From an archaeon (GTDB lineage: Archaea > Asgardarchaeota > Hermodarchaeia > Hermodarchaeales > Hermodarchaeaceae), in contig JABXGX010000011.1 in NCBI GenBank assembly GCA_016550405.1, positions 1 through 23,726 on the forward strand: DNA of 23,726 bases. Reading direction: 5' to 3'. Shown piece after piece: positions 1 to 8,444 of the stretch. A program made the position numbers and the translations under genes. The notes beneath the pieces were generated by a model. The model was given only the letters and a program-made list of their open reading frames with translations, had not been told where the DNA came from and did no database searches. Position 1 is the first letter of the stretch, and each line of letters opens with the position of its first letter.

Positions 1-908
1 AATCCACAAAATTCTTCAAATACGTCGAAACCCAGTTCATCAAGTGGGCAAAGACTCAAGACCATATTCGTCTTGCCATGGTCGTAGGATCTCGAGCACG
101 TAAGACGGCACCAGCGGATCAGTGGTCAGATCTCGATATCGTAATCTTTTCTACAGATCCGAGCATTCTCATTGATACAGAGGAATGGGTAAACGAATTT
201 GGTAATCCTGTTGTAACCTTTATCGAACCAACTGCAGGAGGGTCAGGCGATAGTTACGAACGTCGCGTTTTGTACGATAATGGATTAGATGTGGATTTTG
301 CTGTCGATCCACTTAAAATGATACTTAAAGCCAAAAAGAATGGGGTGACACTCGAACTTGTTGAAGAGACTTCTAACGTGATTGGTCGGGGAATTCGGGT
401 TCTTATTGATAAGGACCAACTCATGGAGGGGTTTCTAAAAGAATATAAGGCTATCAAAGTGCCCAAACCACGTCCCCCGACTGAACATGAATATCTTGAA
501 CGTGTCAAGGATTTCTGGTATCATGTCGTGTGGACAGCAAAGAAAATCCGACGCGGTGAATTATGGGAAGGAAAGGCCTGCCTTGATTGCTTCATGAAAG
601 CACGGTGCCTTTTACCAATGATTGAATGGCATGCTAGTGCCACTCAAGGCCAAGCCTCCGATACTTGGTTCCGCGGGCGCTTCATGGAACGATGGGCAGA
701 CCCACGCGTTATTGCAGAATTACGCGGAGTTTTCTCTCATTATGATGAAGAAGATGTCTGGCTAGCACTGGCAAATACCATGCAACTCTTTCGGTGGATA
801 GCCAAAGAGGTTGCAGAAAAATTAGGTGTTACTTATCCCAGTGCGGCCGATCAGTTCGCTAGTCGGTGGGTAGATACAGCATATTGGGATCGTGGACTAA
901 ATGACTAA
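1..908 (+). CDS. ANT(6)-like aminoglycoside nucleotidyltransferase, 5' partial
   Basis: The reading frame is open from base 3 through to TAA at 906-908, so the gene starts outside the window; the ATG at 78 is internal. The residues before it (..WAKTQDHIRLAMVVGSR) match the usual helix and strand leading into the GSR motif of streptomycin 6-adenylyltransferases. Numbering from the Met at base 78, the nucleotidyltransferase signature is G4-S5-R6 followed by D18-L-D20, with a second acidic pair D71-V-D73. The visible 301 residues are close to the family's usual length of about 285-300, so few residues are missing. Family members transfer AMP to aminoglycosides. Many environmental homologues have no shown resistance role, so the substrate is unknown. 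It is monocistronic as far as visible. The family is recognised well; the exact activity is inferred. Confidence 0.85.
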   Translation, partial: STKFFKYVETQFIKWAKTQDHIRLAMVVGSRARKTAPADQWSDLDIVIFSTDPSILIDTEEWVNEFGNPVVTFIEPTAGGSGDSYERRVLYDNGLDVDFAVDPLKMILKAKKNGVTLELVEETSNVIGRGIRVLIDKDQLMEGFLKEYKAIKVPKPRPPTEHEYLERVKDFWYHVVWTAKKIRRGELWEGKACLDCFMKARCLLPMIEWHASATQGQASDTWFRGRFMERWADPRVIAELRGVFSHYDEEDVWLALANTMQLFRWIAKEVAEKLGVTYPSAADQFASRWVDTAYWDRGLND

Positions 909-938
909 CCTACCCAATCTGTAATGAGGAACATGACT

Positions 939-1130
939 CTATCGAAATGAGTTATCGATGAGCCTTTGCGGATCGCACCTTATTATGAAAACTGTTCCTA
1001 GTGGAGGGCTGAACCCAACCCATGCCAATGGATCTGCTTTGAAGGTATAAAGCGCAATTAACACGGTTACAATGAGTAGGATAATGGCACCACAGAGAAT
1101 TGTAGTTTTTTCCAAATTGCCTAATTTCAA
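939..1130 (-). CDS. Possible small single-span membrane protein
   Basis: A 63-residue frame starting at TTG has one strongly hydrophobic segment (about residues 9-30, TTILCGAIILLIVTVLIALYTF minus its ends), then a short polar tail containing WVGFSPPLG. The frame is closed upstream by a stop at 1158-1160, so no ATG start is possible. I see no convincing ribosome site before the TTG. It lies between the nucleotidyltransferase gene and the end of the toroid-protein gene. It could be a genuine small membrane protein, a remnant, or chance. A second overlapping frame from 1164 shares part of the DNA but has no membrane segment. Apart from this frame, 909-1196 holds nothing I can support. Confidence 0.25.
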   Translation of the reverse strand: MKLGNLEKTTILCGAIILLIVTVLIALYTFKADPLAWVGFSPPLGTVFIIRCDPQRLIDNSFR

Positions 1131-1196
1131 TTGATTTGATATAGGTAACCAAAGGGTTTAGCACTCGACCAGAAATTCACCGAAAGGTGAGATAAT

Positions 1197-2240
1197 CTAG
1201 AATCGACGAGGTTTCTTCGGATAAGCTTGAAAGGGAGTTCTCGGTTCCATGCTAATCCAGTTGCTGTCTTGGTCCAAACATGATAAGGAACGCAGCAAAT
1301 CAAAGGTGACCCACCGTGATACTTCAGGATAGCGCCCGTATTCCCAAAGCCCATAAGGTCCTTGCAAGTCCTTAACGAATTTCACGTTTTCTACAACACG
1401 TGGATCAGCGAGGTTTGCTCCAATCCGCCAGGATAGATCAAGCATCTGTCCAACATCATATCGTTTGAAATAAGTAAATCCGCCTCGTGGGGGTTCTGCA
1501 CCCACAATGCGAGCAACTTCAAAGCCTAGCGTATGGGCTTGGCGCTGTTCTTGTGCCAGAAGTTTATCCAATCCTCGATGAGCTGGTTCACTTGTCCGCC
1601 GAGTCGGATGCAGCGCTAACGCACTGACAGCCGCAGTTGTATTAGTTCGGCATCCAAATTTTGAATGGGGTAAACGTCGATAACCGGCCGCGAATATGAG
1701 TTTGTCTTTGTGCCGACCCGAGGGCCAGCCGCCATCAGGGAGTTCTTCTTGGAGCAGCCATTCGTATGCGGCTTCTGCACGTTTATCTGTAGCGTATCCT
1801 GCCCACGCTAGTCCCAATAATGGTAAGGCTGTCTGAATGGGCATCGCATGATATTTAACGTCAGCAGATCGACCACCATCAAGCACCGCTCCTTGAGTGA
1901 TTAAAGGGAATGCGCCATCGGCTTGTTGTTGGGAAAAGAGGAATTCTGACCCTCGTTCTATTGCTGGATGCTTAGAATCTAGCCCAAAATATCCTAATCC
2001 CATTAGTGCCTGGGCGGTCATTCGGATGCGTCCCAAGACCGCACCTCCTCCTTCACCAGGTCTAAAAGAACCATCCTTGTCCTGCAAGGCGAGAAAAGCC
2101 TGTACTCGTGGATCATCGGGTTGGAGTGTTCGTAGCTCTTTGACTTCAGGATCTGAATTAGGACGGTGTAATAAATCACGAAGCACCAGAAGCCGTAGGC
2201 TTGGAGAAGGATCTGCAAGAAGAAGTGGTATCCAAGTCAT
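1197..2240 (-). CDS. Toroid-fold (prenyltransferase/squalene-oxidase repeat-like) protein
   Basis: This 347-residue protein has repeated alpha-alpha hairpin character and QW-like motifs: QDKDGSF (53-59), QQADGAF (105-111), LPDGGW (167-172) and a weaker LQGPYGLWEYG (292-302). These are typical of the terpenoid cyclase/prenyltransferase alpha-alpha toroid fold. I do not see a DXDD or DDXXD cyclase motif, so cyclase activity is not supported; a binding or scaffold role, or an unknown enzyme activity, is possible. There is no signal peptide or membrane segment. Its ATG overlaps the TGA of the upstream four-ATPase gene (ATGA), and a strong ribosome site GGAGGTGA lies at 2245-2252. It should therefore be translated from the same message and probably works with that ATPase. 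The fold call is fairly firm; the function is unknown. Confidence 0.7.
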   Translation of the reverse strand: MTWIPLLLADPSPSLRLLVLRDLLHRPNSDPEVKELRTLQPDDPRVQAFLALQDKDGSFRPGEGGGAVLGRIRMTAQALMGLGYFGLDSKHPAIERGSEFLFSQQQADGAFPLITQGAVLDGGRSADVKYHAMPIQTALPLLGLAWAGYATDKRAEAAYEWLLQEELPDGGWPSGRHKDKLIFAAGYRRLPHSKFGCRTNTTAAVSALALHPTRRTSEPAHRGLDKLLAQEQRQAHTLGFEVARIVGAEPPRGGFTYFKRYDVGQMLDLSWRIGANLADPRVVENVKFVKDLQGPYGLWEYGRYPEVSRWVTFDLLRSLSCLDQDSNWISMEPRTPFQAYPKKPRRF

Positions 2241-5200
2241 TCGTTCACCTCCAGAATTTCACGAAGATATGGTGCAGTTGGCGTCATCAAGTTGGCCACA
2301 GCTTCTGGAGTGCCTTCTGCAATGATTTTTCCTCCATCAGGACCGCCTCCAGGACCCAGCTCAATGATCCAATCACATGCTGCCAGAATATGGGGGTGAT
2401 GTTCTACGACAATTACAGTGTGTCCCGCATCAACGAGTCTATGCAAGACTGTAATCAATTGGGCGACATCCTCCATATGAAGACCGACCGATGGTTCATC
2501 CAGAATGTAAAGTGTTGATTCCTTGGTTTTCTTTTGGAGTTCCTTGGCAATTTTAAGTCGCTGCACCTCTCCTCCTGATAACGTATAGCTCCGTTGATTC
2601 CACACGAGATATCCCAATCCTACTTCCTTCGCTAATTTAAGGGAATCTGCAATTTGTGGTTCATCCTTGAAATGTTCATAGATTTCGTCCAGTGTCAGTT
2701 GATTGAGTTCAGGGAGTGTAATTCCCCTAACACGTACATCCCATGCCTCTGGTCGATATCCAGTACCTTTGCAGGTTTCACATTCCACTTGTTCAGTGGG
2801 GAGAAACCCCATGTCAAGTCTAAGCATCCCTCGACCTTTACAAGCTGAACAACCACGGGTAAGATCCTTTGCACCAAGCCCCAGAGCTAGAGCATCGTCA
2901 CTTTCAATGAATATCTTTACCATGGGCTTCAAGAGATTAAGGAAACTTGCTGGACTCCGAATTCCTCGCCGCGACTGGTCCACCATAATACAACGCTTTG
3001 GCTGACCTGTGATGAAATCGTGGACACCCGGTTTAAGGGGCTCTTGTGCAAAGGACGATGAATGGAGTTGTTTGAAGAGGGCTCGACCTACAGTATCAAT
3101 GAGAAGTGTACTTTTTCCAGAACCAGAGACACCGCAGACGCCTGTAAATGTTCTGAGTGGAAATCTGACTTCATCGCCTTTTAGATTATTTTCACGAGCA
3201 CCTTTCACAATCATCCAGTTTTGTGGTAAACGTCTTCGCTTCGTATCCATCCATTGCAATAGACTTGTTTCAGGTGAACTAGACTGCGATTTTTTAGGAA
3301 GTAACCATTTTCCTGTAATTGTATTTGCTTGAATGATATCAGCTGGGGTTCCTTCTGCAACAATTTCTCCTCCGAGTGCTCCTGCCTTGGGTCCTAAATC
3401 AATTACATGATCGGCTGCTCGAATAAGGAGGAGGTCGTGTTCGACAACGATTATGGTGTTGCCTTCATCGCGGAGTTCCTGTAAGGCTTCAAGGAGTGCT
3501 TCTAGCTCTGATGGGTGCATTCCTCTTGACGGCTCATCGACAAGAATCGTTATCGAGGTCAGATCACTTCCAAGAAGACTAGCCAATTGAATACGTTGAG
3601 CTTCTCCAGCTGATAACGTCCCGATTGGACGGTTTAAATGTAGGTAACCTATCCCGACCTGATGCAAGAAACGTAACCGGCGTTGGATGGTCGCCAAACT
3701 AGTTTCAACTAGCGGAAAGTCGCCAGGACTCGGAGAAAGCTTAGAAAGAATTGATTCCAGTTGATTTAACGGGAGTTCACTTAGTTCAAATATATTCATT
3801 CCTTCAAGGGTGACTGCTAAAAATTCGGGGCGTAAACCTGCACCGTGGCATTTGGGGCAGGTGACCTCATTTGTGTACGTTCCATGGATATCATAATGAA
3901 ATAACCAACTCTCATCTTGGTAAAAGCCCTTCCATGTCCACTTGGTTTGCCGTTCTTTTCCTTTCAAGTGTCCAGTGGATTTACTGATGTATGTGAAATG
4001 GTAGGTTTGTCCATCTCCGTAGAAGAAGACATCCTGAGCCTCTTTTGACATTTCTTTCCATGGCGTTTTAAAAGGATCAAATCCATATCGCTTTCCTAGC
4101 TCAGGAATTATGGGCTGATCTTTACAGAGATAGGTCTTGGGCCAGTAGCCGGGTGAATACATCGCTCCGGCGCAAAGTGGTTTATCTGGATTTATAATGA
4201 GCTTTTCGGGTTGGGGGAGGCGCAAGGCTCCTAACCCATTACACTTCTCACATGAGCTTATCCAATGGGCTGAAGAGAAATGCTGGGGCTTCGCAATCTG
4301 GGCTGTAGCCTGACATTTAGGACATTGCCACTCCTTATCACGTTGCATGTCAGTTCCGCATTCAAGGCAACGACGTTTTCCCAAAGTCGCAAAAAGGTTT
4401 GCTAGATGAGCCCCGATTTCAGTTAACTCTCCAACACTATTCCGTCGAGTGAATTGAGGAATTTGGCTCCATAAATGGGCTCGATGCGCCGTAACCGTTA
4501 GAGTCACACCAAGTCCAGTGATTGAATCGACGATTGCTTCTGCTCCTTCACGGACACCTTGACGTTCATACATTGAAAGTGTCTCTAAGTATCTGCGGCG
4601 CGCTTCCGCTTGTAGAATATCTTGAACCAAACTTGATTTTCCAGAACCCGAAACTCCCGTCACAACGGTCAGAGATCCTTTCGGGATATCGACATCGATT
4701 CCTTTCAAGTTATTTGCCTGTGCGTTTCGTATTGCAATAACTGAGGGCTGGTCTCGTACTAGCTTCTTGGCACGTTTTTGTGGTTGTACTTTGCTTTCAT
4801 TTTTTAATGCCTGTCCAGTCAAAGAAGACTCAATTGTTACAAGCTTAGCTGGTGGTCCCTCATATAGAACCTCACCTCCTCGAGGTCCAGCCCCTGGTCC
4901 AAGATCAATAATCCAGTCAGCTGCTCGCATAAAATCGGTGTTATGCTCGACAACGACAATGGTTGCTCCATGACGAACTAATCGGTCGAGTACAATTAAG
5001 AGCCCATTGAGATCTTTAGGGTGGAGTCCGGTAGAGGGTTCATCAAGCACCATAAGCTGGTTTGTCAGCTTATTTCGCCCTAGATACTTAGTAAGTTTGA
5101 CTCGTTGAGCTTCCCCTCCTGAAAGGGTAGGAGAAGGCTGACCAAGTTCCAAATATCCTAGCCCTACATCCAGTAATGCGTCGAGGATTCGTTGGGCCGC

Positions 5201-7165
5201 TTCTCGTTTCGCAGAGGTAAGGTGTTTCGATTTACTCAGTTTCTCACTAATTTCGGCGATCGGAAGGGCATAGAACTCGGCGATATTGAGTTGCTCTTCA
5301 TTGAATTCCACATGAGCCGAAAGAACTTCGGGGCTAAACCGTTGTCCTGCACACCCTACACAGGGTAACCATATCGAGGGGAGGTATTGCATTTTCACTT
5401 CGCTGGCGCCAATTCCCTTGCAGACAGGACAGGCGCCTTCAGGACGGTTAAATGAAAAATGTGACTTCGATAAACCGGTTGCTTCCGCAAAAAGGTCACG
5501 GATAAGATCCGCAAGTTTGGTATAAGTTGCAGGATTCGAACGGGGGTTACGACCAATTGGACTTTGATCTACTAAGACTGGTTTGATGTTTGGTCCTTCA
5601 ATTTCCCCACATCCAATAGCTTCTTTTTTCGAAAGCGAGGGAACTAGAACATGCTCAACAAGGGTGCTTTTTCCAGAACCAGATACTCCAGAAATCACTG
5701 TCAGTCGGTTCAGAGGAATCGAGACTTGGATATTCTTAAGATTATGCTGGTAGGCGTTTTTGATTATGATGTAGCTGTCAGGTGCTAGGCGTGGTTCTGG
5801 GGTTGTGACTCGTTCGCGAAGACTGAAGTATTGACCTGTTGCAGTATCAGCGAGCCATAATTTAGCAGGAGATCCATTGAAGACGATTTCTCCTCCTTTT
5901 CTTCCTGCACCAGGTCCTAGATCAATAGCGTGATCGGCTCCTGCCGCTGCTGTTCTTTCGTGTTCAACAAAAATTACTGGACCTGCCAATTCTCGAAAGG
6001 TAGGAAGTAATCGGGCGATATCTGCGGGATGTTGTCCAATCGTTGGTTCATCTAAGACATGAATAATATCTTCTAATCGACTCGACAATGATATTGCCAA
6101 ACGTACTCGTTGGGATTCGCCACGTGATAGGGTGGGAGACGCCCGGTTCAGCGAAACATACCCCAACCCAACTTTTTCCAATGCAGCTAACCGTCGCTGA
6201 ATCTCTGAATGTAAACGCTTAGCTGTCGAAGGGAAGAGCACATTGTTAAAGAGTTTACAAGCCTCCTCAACAGAAAGCGCTAGCAACTCGAGTAATCGGA
6301 ATCCTTCCCAACGAACGGAAACAGCCTGGGGATGCATTCCGGTCTCCTTGCACTGCTTACATCCTTCCCCTTTGCAATATGGGCATGGCTGGTTGAAATG
6401 GGTAGGTCGAAGTTCACGAAACCCAGCACCACACTGACTACAGATTTGTGTTGTCGTCAGCGTGGTAGAGGTTGCCTTCGATTGGGCCCGGAGTGCCCCT
6501 GTACCCATTGCAGTTGCTTGCTGTGTTAGTTCCCGTATCTGCTTTGCTGTTGACTTAGGATCAACAGTTCCAATGATAATTTCAACGGAATGGGGTTCTG
6601 ATACTACGAGCGGCTTTCCATCCCATTCAAAACCATCCACGATAATCTGTTTGCGATCTAGTTCTTCATCTAATGCGGCAAGTAGGGTTCTATGGCTTCC
6701 TTGGATATTGTGCAGAAGCGGGGCATACACTTGTATGAGTTCTGCCTTAGCTAGCAGAGTTAACTGGTCAATTATCTCGTCTTCAGTCAACACTTGCAAG
6801 GGTTCATCACACTGGAGACAGTGGCGTATCCCAAAATTCGCATACAGCAAACGGAAAAAAGGATGCAATCCTGAGGCGGACGCAAGCGTTGATCCGGGAT
6901 TTCGATTCAAGAGATTTTGACCAACAGCAATCGCTGGTCCCAGCCCAGTAATTGATTCCACTCTAGCCGGAGCGAGCCGTTGCCCCCCTCGTCCATATAG
7001 AAAGACATCCAGAAAACGTCGATTTGCCTCATGGTATACGGTATCAAAGACTAGGGAGGTTTTACCTGATCCTGAGACACCGGTTACAACTGTGAGTCCA
7101 TCGCCGAATCGCACATCGACATTTTTCAGGTTATGCTCACAAGCACCCTTCACGTGGATATCCAT
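2237..7165 (-). CDS. Giant UvrA-like protein with four ABC ATPase domains (tandem UvrA)
   Basis: At 1642 residues this is about 1.7 times a normal UvrA (about 940). It reads as two UvrA-like units in one chain. Walker A motifs GVSGSGK(T/S) begin near residues 29, 493, 837 and 1345. Signature motifs are LSRGESQR (346), LSGGEAQR (681), LSAGEAQR (1184) and LSGGEVQR (1529). Walker B/D-loops (xxDEPxxGxH) are near 371, 707, 1209 and 1555, each followed by an EH switch histidine. All four sites look intact. Zinc-finger CxxC pairs occur near 116, 242/261/269, 579/602, 933/948/972, 1103 and 1439/1461. Residues about 990-1100 resemble the UvrA insertion domain; the first unit lacks an equivalent. UvrA binds damaged DNA and hands it to UvrB. 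No uvrB or uvrC is present here, so repair is not assured; stand-alone UvrA paralogues also occur in drug self-protection. The ATG has no strong ribosome site. It is first in an operon with the toroid gene. Confidence 0.9.
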   Translation of the reverse strand: MDIHVKGACEHNLKNVDVRFGDGLTVVTGVSGSGKTSLVFDTVYHEANRRFLDVFLYGRGGQRLAPARVESITGLGPAIAVGQNLLNRNPGSTLASASGLHPFFRLLYANFGIRHCLQCDEPLQVLTEDEIIDQLTLLAKAELIQVYAPLLHNIQGSHRTLLAALDEELDRKQIIVDGFEWDGKPLVVSEPHSVEIIIGTVDPKSTAKQIRELTQQATAMGTGALRAQSKATSTTLTTTQICSQCGAGFRELRPTHFNQPCPYCKGEGCKQCKETGMHPQAVSVRWEGFRLLELLALSVEEACKLFNNVLFPSTAKRLHSEIQRRLAALEKVGLGYVSLNRASPTLSRGESQRVRLAISLSSRLEDIIHVLDEPTIGQHPADIARLLPTFRELAGPVIFVEHERTAAAGADHAIDLGPGAGRKGGEIVFNGSPAKLWLADTATGQYFSLRERVTTPEPRLAPDSYIIIKNAYQHNLKNIQVSIPLNRLTVISGVSGSGKSTLVEHVLVPSLSKKEAIGCGEIEGPNIKPVLVDQSPIGRNPRSNPATYTKLADLIRDLFAEATGLSKSHFSFNRPEGACPVCKGIGASEVKMQYLPSIWLPCVGCAGQRFSPEVLSAHVEFNEEQLNIAEFYALPIAEISEKLSKSKHLTSAKREAAQRILDALLDVGLGYLELGQPSPTLSGGEAQRVKLTKYLGRNKLTNQLMVLDEPSTGLHPKDLNGLLIVLDRLVRHGATIVVVEHNTDFMRAADWIIDLGPGAGPRGGEVLYEGPPAKLVTIESSLTGQALKNESKVQPQKRAKKLVRDQPSVIAIRNAQANNLKGIDVDIPKGSLTVVTGVSGSGKSSLVQDILQAEARRRYLETLSMYERQGVREGAEAIVDSITGLGVTLTVTAHRAHLWSQIPQFTRRNSVGELTEIGAHLANLFATLGKRRCLECGTDMQRDKEWQCPKCQATAQIAKPQHFSSAHWISSCEKCNGLGALRLPQPEKLIINPDKPLCAGAMYSPGYWPKTYLCKDQPIIPELGKRYGFDPFKTPWKEMSKEAQDVFFYGDGQTYHFTYISKSTGHLKGKERQTKWTWKGFYQDESWLFHYDIHGTYTNEVTCPKCHGAGLRPEFLAVTLEGMNIFELSELPLNQLESILSKLSPSPGDFPLVETSLATIQRRLRFLHQVGIGYLHLNRPIGTLSAGEAQRIQLASLLGSDLTSITILVDEPSRGMHPSELEALLEALQELRDEGNTIIVVEHDLLLIRAADHVIDLGPKAGALGGEIVAEGTPADIIQANTITGKWLLPKKSQSSSPETSLLQWMDTKRRRLPQNWMIVKGARENNLKGDEVRFPLRTFTGVCGVSGSGKSTLLIDTVGRALFKQLHSSSFAQEPLKPGVHDFITGQPKRCIMVDQSRRGIRSPASFLNLLKPMVKIFIESDDALALGLGAKDLTRGCSACKGRGMLRLDMGFLPTEQVECETCKGTGYRPEAWDVRVRGITLPELNQLTLDEIYEHFKDEPQIADSLKLAKEVGLGYLVWNQRSYTLSGGEVQRLKIAKELQKKTKESTLYILDEPSVGLHMEDVAQLITVLHRLVDAGHTVIVVEHHPHILAACDWIIELGPGGGPDGGKIIAEGTPEAVANLMTPTAPYLREILEVNE
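2245..2252 (-). promoter_or_regulatory. Ribosome binding site of toroid gene
   Basis: GGAGGTGA on the minus strand lies four bases before the ATG at 2240, inside the end of the upstream ATPase gene. It supports the ATGA-overlap start and efficient translation of the second cistron. Confidence 0.7.
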
Positions 7166-7231
7166 CTATATCGTCCCAGAGTTATCTAAAAGGCGCTAAT
7201 AGTGTTTCCAGTTGCACGAAAGTCTCCTTAA

Positions 7232-7245
7232 ACCTATAAAACCAA
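7232..7245 (-). promoter_or_regulatory. Possible TATA region for the UvrA-like operon
   Basis: On the minus strand GGTTTTATAGGTTTAAGG contains an archaeal-type TATA box about 70 bases before the ATG at 7165. A weaker alternative, CTTTTAGATAA near 7186-7196, would give an almost leaderless message. I cannot choose between them. Confidence 0.35.
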
Positions 7246-7271
7246 ACAGGGACTATACAAGAAGTAATTAG

Positions 7272-7313
7272 TATATTTTGTGAAAACCAATTTTCCGTGA
7301 ACAGTGAATTCAC
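7272..7313 (+). promoter_or_regulatory. TATA box and two short dyads before the SLOG-like gene
   Basis: TATATTTT (7272-7279) lies 35 bases before the ATG at 7314, the expected place for a short-leader archaeal message. Downstream are GAAAA-ccaa-TTTTC (7282-7295) and the perfect palindrome GTGAATTCAC (7304-7313), which abuts the ATG and contains the GTGA ribosome-site core. Their centres are 20 bases apart. They could be operator sites; that is inference. Confidence 0.45.
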
Positions 7314-7829
7314 ATGGAAGACATACTGCTTGATAAAGGAAAGAAGTTACTCCTCATGGGCAGTAAAACCTTTGACGCCACTAAACTTCCAGAACTCGTG
7401 AAACATTACATCGATGCGGCCATCAAACATAAGATGCTAATCATCGTAGGCGAGGCAAAAGGTGCCTGTCGTCTTTACCAAGACTACCTTCACACGATTG
7501 GCTACCCAGAAGTAATTGTTGGTCATGCTCGTAGTCTCCGATATAATGCCGGTAATTGGCCTGATATCAAGTATGGCGATGATCTCCGTGAACGTGAGAA
7601 AAACATGATAGAGGATTGCGATACAGCCATTGTTATTTGGGTCAACAAAAGTAGTGTTATTGCCGGGAACCTTGAACGGCTCAAATGGTTAGGAAAACCC
7701 ACTTTTCTTTATGAATGTTCAAACTATTCTGACCAAAAAGCAGCTGGCCCTCTTAATCCAAATCGAATCTATGAACCTTTCCTCTATCAGAAACTGCGAG
7801 AAAAGTATGGCGACCAACCAATACGTTAG
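7314..7829 (+). CDS. SLOG/YspA-like predicted nucleotide-binding protein
   Basis: This 171-residue cytosolic protein has a Rossmann-like pattern. Residues 12-20 (LLLMGSKTF) resemble the first strand and GSRxF loop of the YspA/DUF2493 group. I44-VGEAKGA corresponds to its GxAxGxD glycine-rich motif, with Cys where the usual Asp sits (A51-C52). The stretch NAGNWPD (78-84) and the C-terminal AIVIWVNKSS..GNLERLKWLGKPTFLYE (105-134) match the shared layout of this group, where a disaccharide-like or nucleotide ligand is bound at the strand ends. SLOG proteins sense or cleave nucleotide derivatives; some take part in anti-phage signalling. No effector partner is visible nearby, though the four-ATPase operon is directly divergent. 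It has its own TATA box and a short leader. The fold call is moderately firm; the ligand is unknown. Confidence 0.65.
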   Translation: MEDILLDKGKKLLLMGSKTFDATKLPELVKHYIDAAIKHKMLIIVGEAKGACRLYQDYLHTIGYPEVIVGHARSLRYNAGNWPDIKYGDDLREREKNMIEDCDTAIVIWVNKSSVIAGNLERLKWLGKPTFLYECSNYSDQKAAGPLNPNRIYEPFLYQKLREKYGDQPIR

Positions 7830-7891
7830 TATAAGCATTTCATTAAGCGAAACGCAATTCCTGAGATGCTTTAAACTCTGTTGACCCACGC

Positions 7892-7899
7892 TTTAAATA
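7892..7899 (+). promoter_or_regulatory. TATA box of the PH-like gene
   Basis: TTTAAATA lies 33-40 bases before the ATG at 7932. A transcript starting about 26 bases downstream would have a leader of about ten bases, which favours the ATG at 7932 over the in-frame TTG at 7881. Confidence 0.6.
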
Positions 7900-7931
7900 G
7901 CATCATCGATTCGTGCCTGATGGGGATATCG

Positions 7932-8378
7932 ATGTCTGAACATCTATACATACCATTAGAGCAGCTGGATCCTGGATTCCAGCAACTTATCCCGGCAGGC
8001 GCGACCATCCTCTATACCACGCGAGCTGAAGTACTCAAACGAGGAATGGGTGCCCACAAGAAATCCGGCTCTGTCGCGGTCACCGATCAAGGCATCGCCT
8101 TTCATGCTGCGAAATCCGGTTTGTTTGATGTCACATTAGTTTCAATGGCTGCTGGGGCACTCGCAGGGTTCATTCCCTGGGAAAACATCGAAAAGTTCGG
8201 TAACTACAAAGACAAAATCCAAGTCAAACATACCATGCCAGACAATCCTAAGAAGAAACTGGAATGGTTCTTCAAGTGTGAACGGTGCAAAGACCAAGGC
8301 GAAGAGAAGAAAGGCTTCGAAGCACGGAAGAAAGGCTTTGGCCCCTTCGTTGAAGGTCTCTACAAACAGAACAAGTAA
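7932..8378 (+). CDS. Small PH/GRAM-like domain protein
   Basis: The protein is 148 residues from the chosen ATG (MSEHLYIPLEQ..). An in-frame ATG at 7920 and a TTG at 7881 also exist, but the TATA box at 7892 and the GGGG at 7922-7925 point to 7932. The order is a strand with ILYTTRAEV, a variable loop rich in Gly and Lys, a second strand GSVAVTDQGIAFHA, a small hydrophobic stretch (VTLVSMAAGALAGFIPWENI) and a final strand and helix (LEWFFKCERC..). This resembles bacterial/archaeal PH-like (GRAM, bPH) domains, in which 'VTDxGIxFxA' and 'IPWENI' are common patterns. The last 40 residues are Lys-rich with CERCKDQ. No membrane anchor is obvious. It has its own promoter and terminator. The assignment is by pattern only. 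Confidence 0.5.
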   Translation: MSEHLYIPLEQLDPGFQQLIPAGATILYTTRAEVLKRGMGAHKKSGSVAVTDQGIAFHAAKSGLFDVTLVSMAAGALAGFIPWENIEKFGNYKDKIQVKHTMPDNPKKKLEWFFKCERCKDQGEEKKGFEARKKGFGPFVEGLYKQNK

Positions 8379-8394
8379 CCACAAATATCCAGGA

Positions 8395-8437
8395 AGAGGA
8401 CTAGAAGGACTTCTTCTAGCCTCTAAATCTATTTTTT
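8395..8437 (+). terminator. Hairpin plus T-run terminator
   Basis: AGAGG-a-CTAGAAG (8395-8407), a five-base loop and CTTCTAG-CCTCT (8413-8424) form a 12-pair stem with one bulged A. TTTTTT follows at 8432-8437. It sits 17 bases past the stop of the PH-like gene and before a convergent gene, so it should end the plus-strand message. Confidence 0.7.
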
Positions 8438-8444
8438 CAGCTGA

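Noticed and set aside
254..508. Minus-strand frame inside the nucleotidyltransferase gene
   Set aside because: It is a shadow of a well-recognised gene with no ribosome site and no family features.
2703..3332. Plus-strand frames of 100-107 residues within the UvrA-like gene
   Set aside because: Antisense shadows of conserved ATPase motifs; composition is not protein-like.
6462..6920. 152-residue plus-strand frame
   Set aside because: Lies opposite the first UvrA-like unit, Ser/Arg-rich shadow text.
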